Shown one piece after another: positions 43,692 to 51,970 of a DNA stretch of 64,000 nt (position 1 is the first letter of the stretch; every line of letters starts with the position of its first letter). The notes under the pieces are model-generated. The model was not told the DNA's origin and ran no database searches. It saw only the letters and a program-made list of their open reading frames with translations. Origin of the DNA: Lactiplantibacillus brownii (lineage in GTDB: Bacteria; Bacillota; Bacilli; Lactobacillales; Lactobacillaceae). The DNA lies in assembly GCF_031085375.1 (NCBI RefSeq), contig NZ_JAVCWF010000001.1, positions 1,178,001 to 1,242,000 of the forward strand, in the 5' to 3' direction. The translations under genes and the position numbers were made by a program.

Positions 43692-43891
43692 AGATTATCG
43701 ATAAGCAAAAAACTAATATCGAATTCGGTGATGTAGTTCAGGATGAAGGTGGCTATTATCTGGTAGTCAGTTTGGATGGTGATTATGCCCTAGTTGAGCT
43801 TGAGAGGTTTACAGTGCTGGGCAACGTTCCAGAAGCCAATCCTAATAATTTAAAGGTTTACAAGGTTCCAAGTGTTTTGACCATTGGTTGA
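43688..43891 (+). CDS. Hypothetical phage protein (67 aa)
   Basis: The ATG overlaps the dnaC stop (ATGA). Small beta-rich protein (IEFGDVVQDEGGYYLVVS) without a recognised family. Confidence 0.6.
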   Translation: MKIIDKQKTNIEFGDVVQDEGGYYLVVSLDGDYALVELERFTVLGNVPEANPNNLKVYKVPSVLTIG

Positions 43892-43914
43892 CATAGAAAG
43901 GAGTGCGACCAAGT

Positions 43915-44085
43915 ATGATATGCGAATTATGTCATGGCACTAAAGTTGTGAGCCATCCGCTAGGTAGTTATGGCTTCACGACTGGCCCGTGTCCCAATTG
44001 TACGGACTATGTTCATGACCACTATGAGAGTGAGTTGGAGGCGATTGTCGATGACAAGAATCGATCGCGAGTTATTGCTAAGTAA
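43915..44085 (+). CDS. Small zinc-ribbon protein (56 aa)
   Basis: Two cysteine pairs, CELCHGT at residues 3-9 and GPCPNCTDY near 25-30, form a zinc ribbon followed by an acidic helix. AAAGGAG is 11 nt before the ATG at 43915; the GTG at 43903 overlaps it. It overlaps the next gene by 35 nt. Confidence 0.6.
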   Translation: MICELCHGTKVVSHPLGSYGFTTGPCPNCTDYVHDHYESELEAIVDDKNRSRVIAK

Positions 44086-44353
44086 GATCCAAGACGCTGA
44101 GCGCAAGTATAAGTCGGTCGCTAAAGCCCCGCCGTGTGTTTTGGCGGACATTCAAGCGCTGACGGCAGTAACTGAGCACCGAGCAGTGCTGACCAAATAT
44201 GAACTCAATATCATGAAGCGACAGTTTAATGGCGAAATGAGTATGACCGAGGCTGCCACGAAGATGGGACACTCGACCAGTTGGTACAAAGCGCGAGCGC
44301 CCGAAGTTAAAGTTGGAAACTATCGAATTATGGAGGACAAGTTGGATGAGTAA
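44051..44353 (+). CDS. Phage protein with helix-turn-helix-like end (100 aa)
   Basis: ATG at 44051 follows GGAGG at 10 nt; upstream in-frame starts lie inside the previous gene and lack a ribosome site. The C-terminal part (EMSMTEAATKMGHSTSWYK) looks like a helix-turn-helix. Overlaps both neighbours. Confidence 0.6.
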   Translation: MTRIDRELLLSKIQDAERKYKSVAKAPPCVLADIQALTAVTEHRAVLTKYELNIMKRQFNGEMSMTEAATKMGHSTSWYKARAPEVKVGNYRIMEDKLDE

Positions 44354-44498
44354 ACAACGAAAGCACACGAAAAAGTCAACCATCAAGAAAAAGCGGCGGC
44401 GGATGCGCCAGAACGCTGACAAGCACAGCAAGGCTGCCAGTGAACAGTCGAGAATAGTGCACGATTATGCACCATATCAAATTGGAGGTGCAAAATGA
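44346..44498 (+). CDS. Small highly basic protein (50 aa)
   Basis: The ATG at 44346 follows GGAGG. The N-terminal half is a run of lysine and arginine (KHTKKSTIKKKRRRMR), so nucleic-acid binding is likely. Overlaps both neighbours by 8 and 4 nt. No family recognised. Confidence 0.58.
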   Translation: MSKQRKHTKKSTIKKKRRRMRQNADKHSKAASEQSRIVHDYAPYQIGGAK

Positions 44499-45202
44499 GT
44501 ATTGAAGAAAAAGTTTTAGCCAAGATGTCTAGTTATTTAAGTAGTGACGAGTTGGACGAAAAGATCGAAACGGCCATCAAGAAAGCCACTGACGATGTTA
44601 TCGGCAATCTGTTTACCGAATACAGATCGCCAGTCAAGAAAATTATCGATGAAAATTTGCGAGCTGGACTTTTGACTGAAATGAAGAATACCGATTATTC
44701 ACAAAGCGTTGTTTCACTCGACCTGCTGGTTAAGCAAGTAATCAAGGATGCTTCGGCTGAGAACAATAATACCCTAAAGCGTTTCAAACAATGGGCAACA
44801 TTTGAAGCGCCTGAAAGCGTCAAGACATCGGAAATCTTTGATAAATATCTTAAATTTGTCGAAGACAATATTGATGTGAGTGATTTAGAAGTTAATACGG
44901 ATGAAAAGCCATACTACGAAGGCGGTCTGGCAACAATGGAGATTGATGGCAGCGATTCTAGTTGTGACAAAGTTCAATTGAAGTGTGAAAAAGATAGCGA
45001 CTTAGATATCAACTTTGGGATTATGCGTTATGGCGAACCACACATTTGGTTCCGTGATAATGGAAGTTGCAGTTTGCGAATGGTCGATGAGTTTGAGTTC
45101 TGGTTGCGCAACTTGGAAGCAAATAATGTACCAATTGATGTTGATGAACTAGATATGAGCGGTGAAGTCGAAATTGATGAGGAGCCAGAACCAATTTATT
45201 AA
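44495..45202 (+). CDS. Hypothetical phage protein (235 aa)
   Basis: Acidic, mostly helical N-terminal half and a beta-rich second half (WFRDNGSCSLRMVDEFEFWL), with an acidic tail. GGAGGTG precedes the ATG. I do not recognise the family. The only medium-sized unknown in the replication-to-late gap. Confidence 0.62.
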   Translation: MSIEEKVLAKMSSYLSSDELDEKIETAIKKATDDVIGNLFTEYRSPVKKIIDENLRAGLLTEMKNTDYSQSVVSLDLLVKQVIKDASAENNNTLKRFKQWATFEAPESVKTSEIFDKYLKFVEDNIDVSDLEVNTDEKPYYEGGLATMEIDGSDSSCDKVQLKCEKDSDLDINFGIMRYGEPHIWFRDNGSCSLRMVDEFEFWLRNLEANNVPIDVDELDMSGEVEIDEEPEPIY

Positions 45203-45239
45203 TGAAAGGCGTGAACAAGCGTTTATGAGGATGATTTAA

Positions 45240-45527
45240 ATGAGTCCAAGTGAGTGGGATGGATTTGCTGAGGAGTATTTGGAAAATAAGCGTTGTGCTT
45301 GTACGGTGATGAATCAAATTAACGAGATGAACAATGTCAATTTTATTGATTATGTTCTAAAAGGTAATCGAAACTTGCTGAACGGTATCGTACCGGCGTT
45401 TCCGGCCTACGATATTGCCGCACGGATAAAGAATAATGGTTGGCAGCTTACACTTAAGCAACGGCACGCAATTACCAATGTTTACTTATTTTCAAATTAC
45501 GGATTGAAACAGGAGGACTTGGATTGA
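45240..45527 (+). CDS. Hypothetical phage protein (95 aa)
   Basis: Helical protein, no membrane segment. The sequence GNRNLLNGIVPAFPAYDIAARIKNNGW (core FPAYDIAARIKNNGWQLT) followed by QRHAITNVY resembles small phage proteins of unknown function next to late regulators. GAGGATG precedes the start. Confidence 0.58.
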   Translation: MSPSEWDGFAEEYLENKRCACTVMNQINEMNNVNFIDYVLKGNRNLLNGIVPAFPAYDIAARIKNNGWQLTLKQRHAITNVYLFSNYGLKQEDLD

Positions 45528-45595
45528 GCATTGAGGTTAAAGAGCCAACGAACGAGGAACGTAAGCAGGTGTTTAAACTGTTCGGGGAGGACTAG
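45524..45595 (+). CDS. Micro-protein (23 aa), tentative
   Basis: AGGAGG lies 8 nt before TTG at 45524, which overlaps the previous TGA. The frame gives MSIEVKEPTNEERKQVFKLF plus GED and stops 2 nt before the next start. It may be a coupling peptide. Confidence 0.4.
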   Translation: MSIEVKEPTNEERKQVFKLFGED

Positions 45596-45597
45596 GA

Positions 45598-45831
45598 ATG
45601 GTAGCGAAAGTAAGTGATGTGGAAACTTATCCATATAGTTGTTGTCCACATTGTGGCAAAACTGATTTTCACACAAAGATGAGATTATCAGGTAGCTCAG
45701 AGTTCCACTTCCATGGGGATGGGACGAAGGCAGATAATTCCGATATGTATGATGGCATCGTTGACAAGCAGACGAGTAAATATTGTTGGTGCTCGAATTG
45801 TGGCATGAGACTTTTCGAGGTGGAAGCATGA
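45598..45831 (+). CDS. Treble-clef-like zinc protein (77 aa)
   Basis: CCPHCGKTDF near the start and CWCSNCGMRLFE at the end give two cysteine pairs about 50 residues apart, a zinc-binding fold of the Lar-like type (restriction alleviation proteins have a similar arrangement). GGGGAGGA lies before the ATG. Lar kinship is a guess. Confidence 0.62.
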   Translation: MVAKVSDVETYPYSCCPHCGKTDFHTKMRLSGSSEFHFHGDGTKADNSDMYDGIVDKQTSKYCWCSNCGMRLFEVEA

Positions 45832-46247
45832 TTAAAATTTATCGTAAGACGGCTATGATTCAGGCTGAGCAGTTCGATGGCAGCGAGGAGATGATTGTTC
45901 AATATGGTGTTGTTCGTGAACGGTCAGTTTACTATAATGGTGGTTTTGACTGCTATATTCCACCGAGACGCAATTCTCTTCGCTTGAATGATTGGATAGT
46001 AACCAAATTTAGTGGCAAATATAAGGTGATTAGTGATGATGTGTTCAAGCAGACGTATGCTGAGTTGCCGGTGGTTCCGGTAGAGGTAGCCATGGTGATT
46101 CAGAAGTACAAACGTAAGGGCTGGGATATCATGCGCTTTATGTATGACAATTGGGAACAATATGAGGATTATAGCAATTGGATTAATGATAACTCTGAGA
46201 TAGCGGCTCGCGCGTGGCTCGATGGCTATCAAGTGGAGGAGAGCTAA
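45828..46247 (+). CDS. Phage protein with DUF1642-like C-terminus (139 aa)
   Basis: The N-terminal half (IKIYRKTAMIQAEQFDG...) resembles a common short phage domain; the C-terminal half (VPVEVAMVIQKYKRKGWD, NDNSEIAARAWLDGYQVEE) matches DUF1642 of Lactobacillales phages. Start at 45828 overlaps the previous stop (ATGA); GAGGTGG precedes it. Function unknown. Confidence 0.7.
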   Translation: MIKIYRKTAMIQAEQFDGSEEMIVQYGVVRERSVYYNGGFDCYIPPRRNSLRLNDWIVTKFSGKYKVISDDVFKQTYAELPVVPVEVAMVIQKYKRKGWDIMRFMYDNWEQYEDYSNWINDNSEIAARAWLDGYQVEES

Positions 46248-46414
46248 TGCTATCAGTGAATGTTAGTGATTTGATTACATTGCTAGAACAGCAGGATCCG
46301 GATTCGCCAGTTGTAGTGCTTGATAGCCGGACTAACTCGGTACTGTGGCTTGATGAGTTTGACGGCAAAGTGGTTGATGAGAAAGACGGGATTGTACGGA
46401 TTATGGGTAGCTAG
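46247..46414 (+). CDS. Hypothetical phage protein (55 aa)
   Basis: ATG at 46247 follows GGAGGAG and shares one base with the previous stop. Short alpha/beta protein (LSVNVSDLITLLEQQDPDSP, PVVVLDSRTN). No known role. Confidence 0.6.
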   Translation: MLSVNVSDLITLLEQQDPDSPVVVLDSRTNSVLWLDEFDGKVVDEKDGIVRIMGS

Positions 46415-46426
46415 GAGGCTTGCTAA

Positions 46427-46927
46427 GTGGATCAGAAACTAGTTAGAGAAATTACCAAGTTAGTGACGGACCTGGTCCGAGGAGAGCGGAAACGAGAAAT
46501 CGCAAATGAGCAGACGTGGAGGGTGAAAAACACTAAGCTGTTACTTAAAAACTACGATATTTTGAAAGAACACTCAAAGGATATCGATACGGACATCGAT
46601 CGTTATCTTAAAGATGTGTTCGACCAGGACGACTTGAAATTGCGTAGTATTGCCGGTTATAAGGCTCGAACCAATAAAATGATGGAATACACCGATTTGA
46701 TGTTAGCAGCCTACCGAAGCTATGCGGATAAGCGTGATGATGCTACCAGACGTCGTTACTACATTATCCGATACTTGTATATTGAGCCGAAGAAGTTGAC
46801 ATTGATCCAAATAGCTAACCGGTTTGGCGTTGCAGAACGGACAATCATGCGTGATCAGAAAGAAGCAGTAAAAGAATTCTCGATTTTTTTATTTGGAATT
46901 GTCAGTATAGAGGAAATGGTGGGGTAA
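46427..46927 (+). CDS. ArpU/RinA-type phage late transcription regulator
   Basis: A 166-aa protein with a helix-turn-helix near the C-terminus (LTLIQIANRFGVAERTIMRDQKEA). Size, location just before the terminase block and the overall pattern match ArpU/RinA regulators, which switch on late genes. The GTG at 46427 follows AGGAGG by 8 nt. It probably acts on a promoter in the 46.93-47.2 kb gap. Confidence 0.8.
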   Translation: MDQKLVREITKLVTDLVRGERKREIANEQTWRVKNTKLLLKNYDILKEHSKDIDTDIDRYLKDVFDQDDLKLRSIAGYKARTNKMMEYTDLMLAAYRSYADKRDDATRRRYYIIRYLYIEPKKLTLIQIANRFGVAERTIMRDQKEAVKEFSIFLFGIVSIEEMVG

Positions 46928-47046
46928 TTGTCACTTTCGTGTCGTTACAGTGGCAGTACATTCATTGTATATTGATACGGTAAAGTAGTGGGTGTTTAAG
47001 AACCATTCATTTCTTTATCCTCCAAACATTAATACAGACGTACGGT

Positions 47047-47105
47047 GTCGCCGTGGGCTAATTGGTAAGCCACAATGTGATGCGGGTTCGAAACCCGCCG
47101 GCGAT
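47047..47105 (+). tRNA. tRNA-like element lacking the anticodon arm
   Basis: A 7-bp acceptor stem GTCGCCG/CGGCGAT (one G-T pair at the end), a D arm GGCT-AATTGGTA-AGCC with the conserved GG, and a perfect T arm GCGGG-TTCGAAA-CCCGC are in the correct order and spacing. Between D and T arms there are only 10 nt (ACAATGTGAT) instead of about 22, so no normal anticodon stem-loop can form. No CCA is encoded; A follows. It is thus either a degenerate tRNA or a tRNA mimic recognised by tRNA enzymes or EF-Tu. Confidence 0.6.
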
Positions 47106-47199
47106 ATTTCATGAAATGTTTTTGAGAGTAATTGCTGGAATTATCAATCGTTAACGCCTATCATTCCACTAAGTATAGTAATGAATAGGTGGTGAAATA

Positions 47200-47301
47200 A
47201 TGGACGACGAGTTAATTACTGAAGAAACAATTGAAGAACAAAATGCTGAAGAAGGTATTGTTATTGGAGAAGGCACAATGCGTGACCTCGAAGACTTCTA
47301 G
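47200..47301 (+). CDS. Very acidic small protein (33 aa)
   Basis: AGGTGG precedes the ATG at 47200. The peptide MDDELITEETIEEQNAEEGI (first 20 residues) continues with VIGEGTMRDLEDF. It has 13 Asp/Glu and a single Arg, so it is strongly negative, similar in character to DNA-mimic inhibitors. A terminator begins 10 nt after the stop. Confidence 0.6.
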   Translation: MDDELITEETIEEQNAEEGIVIGEGTMRDLEDF

Positions 47302-47310
47302 ATTGAATAT

Positions 47311-47350
47311 TATACAAAAACTCTCGCTTAATGGCGGGAGTTTTTGTATA
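47311..47350. terminator. Bidirectional terminator between tRNA-like region and the moron
   Basis: TATACAAAAACTC plus CGC pairs with GCG plus GAGTTTTTGTATA, nearly perfect over 17 bp, with T tracts on both strands. Confidence 0.85.
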
Positions 47351-47352
47351 AT
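47347..47352 (+). promoter_or_regulatory. -10 box of the two-gene moron
   Basis: A perfect TATAAT sits at the right edge of the terminator, about 40 nt before the first gene. The matching -35 would lie in the terminator loop (TCGCTT) and is weak. Confidence 0.5.
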
Positions 47353-47392
47353 TAATTTAGTTAAAAATCTAATTAATAGGGAGACTTAAGGT

Positions 47393-47827
47393 ATGACTAC
47401 ATCGAAATTATCTGCTCAGATTGTTGTTTCTGAAAACATTGACCGTGTAAATAACCCTAACGGATTAGGTGATACAGTGAGATTAGTAAATCCTACTTTG
47501 ACACTTGGAATGCCCATTGTACCCACTGCACTTTCTTTTTCGATATCTGTTCTAACTGATGGTTTGAGTTTTGACACCGATCATCATATTAAATTGGCGA
47601 TTGAAGATGAAAGTAACAACGAGATTAGTAAGGTTGAGGGTGACGTTAAATCGTTTGCTGCGCCCCATATGGGTGGCTTCAACATCAACTTTGATTTCAG
47701 AAATGTAGTCTTTCAAAAATCAGGAAGATACACTGCAATATTTAGCATAGATGGTGATCCTGTTCAAAGCCAAAAGTTTAGAACCTTTTCAGATAAAAAT
47801 GAAGCAACTGTAAATAGAGTCGATTAA
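47393..47827 (+). CDS. Moron gene 1, soluble beta-rich protein (144 aa)
   Basis: The protein begins KLSAQIVVSENIDRVNNP and is predicted to be a beta sandwich with the strand-like segments LSFSISVLTDG, IKLAIEDESN, FNINFDFRNVVF and GRYTAIFSIDG. It resembles small immunoglobulin-like or C2-like domain proteins found with defence genes, but I do not recognise a family. GGGAGAC precedes the ATG. It is AT-richer than the flanking late genes and shares a promoter and terminator only with the next gene. Confidence 0.68.
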   Translation: MTTSKLSAQIVVSENIDRVNNPNGLGDTVRLVNPTLTLGMPIVPTALSFSISVLTDGLSFDTDHHIKLAIEDESNNEISKVEGDVKSFAAPHMGGFNINFDFRNVVFQKSGRYTAIFSIDGDPVQSQKFRTFSDKNEATVNRVD

Positions 47828-47831
47828 ACTC

Positions 47832-48410
47832 ATGGAGCCTACTAATAATATATTTCTTGACGCAGATCCAGATTTCAATGAAGAAAACGTGCCTTTTAAC
47901 GATAAAAGAAGGCTTTTGACTGCTGTTTTTGGAGCTTTTGTGGTAGCATCATCTATAAATAGTAGTCCAATTAATATACAAACTGTTAATCCCAATATTA
48001 AAAGTTCAAGTGTCAAAATTGAGAATCGTGGAACTCATGATACTTTAAATTACCAATTGGATGGAGGGTCTATTATGTCTGAAAATAATGGTTTTTTAAA
48101 CGGAAGAGACTATGAATCCCTCAATAAGCTTATTGATAAGCAAAATCAACACCTTGAGCAACAAATTGCTATGACTAAAGAAATCATTGATACCCAAGAA
48201 AAAAATCAAAAAGAGAATATGGAACGTATTGAAACAACTATAAAAGAATTGAATAAAAAAATTGATGGTTTGCCAAGTCAAGAAGAAACGGTTAACAAAA
48301 TTAGAGATGAAATAAGAGCTGACCACAGGCAGTGGAAGACTTGGGCAATAGCAATTGGTGCTATTGTGATTCCAAGCGTGGTACAAGTCGTTTTACATTT
48401 TTTGAATTAG
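47832..48410 (+). CDS. Moron gene 2, membrane protein with coiled coil (192 aa)
   Basis: Residues 26-42 are hydrophobic (LLTAVFGAFVVASSIN), residues 85-160 are a long charged coiled coil (KQNQHLEQQIAMTKEIIDTQ), and residues 170-191 are a membrane helix (WAIAIGAIVIPSVVQVVLHF). The ATG at 47832 has only a poor ribosome site. An in-frame ATG at 48075 follows GGAGGG at 6 nt and would give a 111-aa form with the coiled coil and last helix only. The architecture fits a membrane effector controlled by the soluble first gene; that is inference. Confidence 0.68.
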   Translation: MEPTNNIFLDADPDFNEENVPFNDKRRLLTAVFGAFVVASSINSSPINIQTVNPNIKSSSVKIENRGTHDTLNYQLDGGSIMSENNGFLNGRDYESLNKLIDKQNQHLEQQIAMTKEIIDTQEKNQKENMERIETTIKELNKKIDGLPSQEETVNKIRDEIRADHRQWKTWAIAIGAIVIPSVVQVVLHFLN

Positions 48411-48442
48411 AAGCTTCACTTAATTGTGAGGGTTCTTTTTTT
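48410..48442 (+). terminator. Terminator of the moron
   Basis: GAAGCTTCAC pairs with GTGAGGGTTC (two mismatches) with seven T residues after it, just before the terminase genes. Confidence 0.7.
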
Positions 48443-48481
48443 GTTCTATATAAAAAGGAAAATGAGGTGTGGTGGTATGTA

Positions 48482-49321
48482 ATGGATAAACGAGAACAGG
48501 CTGGCAAAGACTACATTGCCGGGATGAAGTACAAAGATATTTCAGCTAAGTATGGTGTGCCAGTTGGAACGCTTAAGTCGTGGCGTGCTCGTGACCACTG
48601 GGAAAAGGATGCAACTGCAACCCAAAAAGTGCAACCAAAAGTAAAAAAGGATGCACCCAAGGTTGCACCTAAAATAGTAGAAGAATTAGAGGCAAACAAC
48701 GAGCTGACTGAAAAGCAAAAACTGTTCTGCCTCTTTTATTTACAACGTTTTAATGCGACGTGGGCGTACCAGCAAGCATACAAGTCTAGCTATGAGGTGG
48801 CACTAACCAACGGGCCACGGATGCTCGGAAATGCTCGGATTAAATTACAACTGGCTGAGCTAAAAAAACAACAGTCAACCGATTTGTATTTCGATATTCA
48901 AGATATCATCAATGAACTACGCCAGATATCCAGAGCCGACGCCAGAGATGTCGTTGATTTCAAGACGGTCAAGCGGCTGTCTTGGTATAAGGTGCGCGAT
49001 AAAGTTGGACCGTATGAGGATAGTAACGGTCACTTTAGGTGGGAGCCTAAGATTGATCCTGAAACCGGTGAGCAAGCATTCTATTACGAGAATATAGTTA
49101 AGTTGCATGACAGCAATGAAATTGATACCAGCAATATCAAGTCGATTCGAATCGACAAGGGTGAGGCTGTGGTCGAGATGTATGACAAGTACAAAGCACT
49201 GGATAGCCTTGCCAAGTATGCTGATATCTACACAACGGTACGTGATTCGCAGGGTGTTCAAATTAAAGATGATATCGAAGGAGATGATGGCGATGACGAC
49301 AGTGGTGAAACTAAAGAGTAA
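48482..49321 (+). CDS. terS: Terminase small subunit
   Basis: Binds the packaging site of phage DNA. The 279-aa protein has an N-terminal helix-turn-helix (YKDISAKYGVPVGTLKSWRA) and a Terminase_2 core (LTEKQKLFCLFYLQRFNATW, YQQAYKSSYEVA), then a long acidic tail (DDIEGDDGDDDSGETKE). Start at ATG 48482, after GAGGTG; a frame reaching back to 48332 covers the moron terminator and is rejected. It overlaps terL by 29 nt. Confidence 0.88.
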   Translation: MDKREQAGKDYIAGMKYKDISAKYGVPVGTLKSWRARDHWEKDATATQKVQPKVKKDAPKVAPKIVEELEANNELTEKQKLFCLFYLQRFNATWAYQQAYKSSYEVALTNGPRMLGNARIKLQLAELKKQQSTDLYFDIQDIINELRQISRADARDVVDFKTVKRLSWYKVRDKVGPYEDSNGHFRWEPKIDPETGEQAFYYENIVKLHDSNEIDTSNIKSIRIDKGEAVVEMYDKYKALDSLAKYADIYTTVRDSQGVQIKDDIEGDDGDDDSGETKE

Positions 49322-50549
49322 GGTTGCGCCATCGTTCCGCCAGCTTCACGTTGACATCAAGCAGCAGCGACACAGTAACTATTGGTTAAAAGGCGGTCGT
49401 GGTAGTACGAAGTCTAGTTTTGTCTCGATCGAGATTATCTTGGGCATCATGAAGGACCCGCAAGCTAATGCAGTCGTGTTGCGGAAGGTTGCGGCGACTC
49501 TGCGTGATTCGGTCTATGATCAGTACTTATGGGCGATTGACGCGCTGGGTGTTCAAGACTACTGGAAGGATTCAGTTAGTCCAATGACGCTCACGTACAA
49601 GCCGACAGGTCAGCAGATCCGTTTCAAAGGTGCCGACAAACCACGGAAGATTAAGTCGCAGAAGTTTCGCCATGGATTCACTAAATTTAAGCACTATGAA
49701 GAGGTTGACGAGTTCGCCGGTTGGCCGGAAATTCGTTCGATGAACCAATCACTAAACCGTGGTGGCTCGGATATTATCACGTTTTACTCGTACAATCCGC
49801 CAGCTAGTCAGAACAGTTGGGTTAACCTGACTACTGACAAAGAAAGCTTGCGTCCCGACACCTTGGTGCATGCAAGTGACTATCTGACTGTGCCAAGAGG
49901 ATGGCTAGGCAAGGAGTTCTTAGCTGATGCCGAGCAACTTAAACTAGACAATCCTAAAGCGTACGCTCATGAGTATATGGGCGAAGTCACGGGGACAGGC
50001 GCCGAGGTGTTTGATAATATTATCAAGCGCCAAATCACGGATGATGAACTACAACTATTCGATAACATTAAGAGAGGTCTTGACTTCGGTTTTGCGAGTG
50101 ATCCGCTAGCCTTTGTTGAGACCTATTTTGATGTCGCGAGACACCGGCTGTATATCTTCAATGAAATCTATCAGGTCGGCTTAAAAAACCGTAATGCGGT
50201 TGAACTGATTAAGCGACTCAATCCAGAGAACAAGGCAATCGTTGCAGATTCGGCATCACCGGGCGTGATTGCTGAGTACCGCGACATGGGATTGAACGTG
50301 ATTGGAGCGCGTAAAGGTCCTGGCAGCCGTGATCAAGGTTATAAGTGGCTGCAGGATTTACGTGAAATTATTATTGATCCAGTACGGTGCCCCAACGCCG
50401 CCCGTGAGTTCACCGGCTACGAGTTGGAACGTGACAAGAACGGTAATTTGAAAGCCGAATATCCAGACGGCAACGATCATACGAACGATGCTACGAGATA
50501 TGCAGAGGAATCACTAATTAGGAAAGGAGGATTTAAACCTTGGAAGTAA
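49293..50549 (+). CDS. terL: Terminase large subunit, PBSX type
   Basis: ATPase and nuclease that pumps DNA into the capsid. The 418-aa protein has the Walker A-like KGGRGSTKSSF at about 29-39, EEVDEFAG with the catalytic acid, and the C-terminal RNase H-like nuclease DFGFASDPLAFV (Terminase_3C). AAGGAG at 49278 leads to ATG 49293 at 9 nt. Overlaps the portal gene by 10 nt. Confidence 0.93.
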   Translation: MTTVVKLKSKVAPSFRQLHVDIKQQRHSNYWLKGGRGSTKSSFVSIEIILGIMKDPQANAVVLRKVAATLRDSVYDQYLWAIDALGVQDYWKDSVSPMTLTYKPTGQQIRFKGADKPRKIKSQKFRHGFTKFKHYEEVDEFAGWPEIRSMNQSLNRGGSDIITFYSYNPPASQNSWVNLTTDKESLRPDTLVHASDYLTVPRGWLGKEFLADAEQLKLDNPKAYAHEYMGEVTGTGAEVFDNIIKRQITDDELQLFDNIKRGLDFGFASDPLAFVETYFDVARHRLYIFNEIYQVGLKNRNAVELIKRLNPENKAIVADSASPGVIAEYRDMGLNVIGARKGPGSRDQGYKWLQDLREIIIDPVRCPNAAREFTGYELERDKNGNLKAEYPDGNDHTNDATRYAEESLIRKGGFKPWK

Positions 50550-51970
50550 AACCAATGATTGAACTACTAAAGAGGACCGATCCGCGAAGAGTTAAGTTTG
50601 CTGAAAAGTTTCGTAGGTCATTGCGATATTATTCAAACGAGAATGATATCACGTTGCGCAACAATGGCGAATCTAAAACCAATGATGATGGCAAAGACGA
50701 GATTCTACGTCACGCTGATAATCGTGTGAGTTCCAACTTTCACCAATTGCTGGTTGATCAAGAGGCTGGTTATCTAGCTACGGTGCCTCCGGCAATTGAC
50801 GTTGAAGATGAAGCGTTGAACGATGAGATCAAGGAGGCGTTGGGTGATAACTTTAATTTGCGACTCAATCAGCTTGTTGTTGATAGCAGTAATGCGGGGA
50901 TTGCTTGGCTGCATTACTGGATTGATGATGATAATCAATTTCGTTATGGGGTTGTTCCGCCTGACCAAGTGACACCAATTTATAGTAACGACTTAGACCG
51001 TAAGCTATTAGCGTTGCGGCGGTCATATAAGCAACTTGATCCAGACACAGCTAAGTATTATTCAATCCACGAATACTGGACTAGCGATGATGTTACCGTG
51101 TTTAAATCCCGATTGCCTGATTATAGTGATCTAACTACGATGGACGATCGGTTTAGCATTACGGATGTTTCAAGTGGTCAAGACTTGGGGGCTAGCAGCT
51201 CAATCAAGCATGGATTTGGTCGGATACCATTTATTGGCTTTCCTAAGAACAAGTATGAGCGACCAGATCTATTCAAATACAAGGGGCTAGTTGATGTCTA
51301 TGACGATGTCTTCAATGGCTTTGTAAATGACCTCGATGATGTTCAGCAAGTTATCTTAGTGCTCACCAACTACGGTGGAACTGACTTAGATATATTCATG
51401 AAGACATTGAAAGAAAACAAAGCTGTGAAGATGGATAGCATTGGCCCTGGCGATAAGTCAGGCGTCGATAAGTTAACCATCGATATTCCTGTTGAAGCTC
51501 GTGATAACGTTCTGCAGCGTACTGACAGCAAGATATTTGTTGATGGTCAGGGCATTAACCCGGTTGACTTTAAAGCGATTGGTAATGCCTCAGGAACGGC
51601 AATTAAAGCATTGTACGGGCATCTTGAACTCAAAGCGTCGGTCACTGAATCTTACTTTAGAGACTCGATTACCGAATTGGTCCGCGCAATTATGCGCTGG
51701 CTTAAGGTTAGCGATGCGGATGGCCGTTCAATCACGCAAACGTGGACTCGGACGTCGATTCAAAATGACTTGGAGCAGGCTCAAACACTCGCGCAGGTCG
51801 CTCAATATTCTAGTGCTGAGACGATTGCTAAAGGCAATCCATTAGTGCCTAGCGATGGCTGGCAAGATGAGGTCAAAGCACGTCAGGATGATATTGTCGT
51901 TAATGATGGCTATGGCAATCAGCAGGCACAGGATGATCTGAACGATGGTGGTAAAGATGGGGAAGCTTAG
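50540..51970 (+). CDS. Portal protein, SPP1 gp6-like
   Basis: Forms the dodecameric ring at the head vertex through which DNA passes. The 476-aa protein has the SPP1_gp6 words RYYSNENDI, HADNRVSSNFHQLLVDQEAGY and NFLDD-like VNDLDDVQQVI, plus an acidic tail. TTG start at 50540, 9 nt after AAAGGAGG. Overlaps the MuF gene by 14 nt. Confidence 0.9.
   Translation: MEVKPMIELLKRTDPRRVKFAEKFRRSLRYYSNENDITLRNNGESKTNDDGKDEILRHADNRVSSNFHQLLVDQEAGYLATVPPAIDVEDEALNDEIKEALGDNFNLRLNQLVVDSSNAGIAWLHYWIDDDNQFRYGVVPPDQVTPIYSNDLDRKLLALRRSYKQLDPDTAKYYSIHEYWTSDDVTVFKSRLPDYSDLTTMDDRFSITDVSSGQDLGASSSIKHGFGRIPFIGFPKNKYERPDLFKYKGLVDVYDDVFNGFVNDLDDVQQVILVLTNYGGTDLDIFMKTLKENKAVKMDSIGPGDKSGVDKLTIDIPVEARDNVLQRTDSKIFVDGQGINPVDFKAIGNASGTAIKALYGHLELKASVTESYFRDSITELVRAIMRWLKVSDADGRSITQTWTRTSIQNDLEQAQTLAQVAQYSSAETIAKGNPLVPSDGWQDEVKARQDDIVVNDGYGNQQAQDDLNDGGKDGEA

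Noticed and set aside
48332..48481. N-terminal extension of the terminase small subunit
   Set aside because: It reads through the moron gene and its terminator; ATG 48482 restores the family start.
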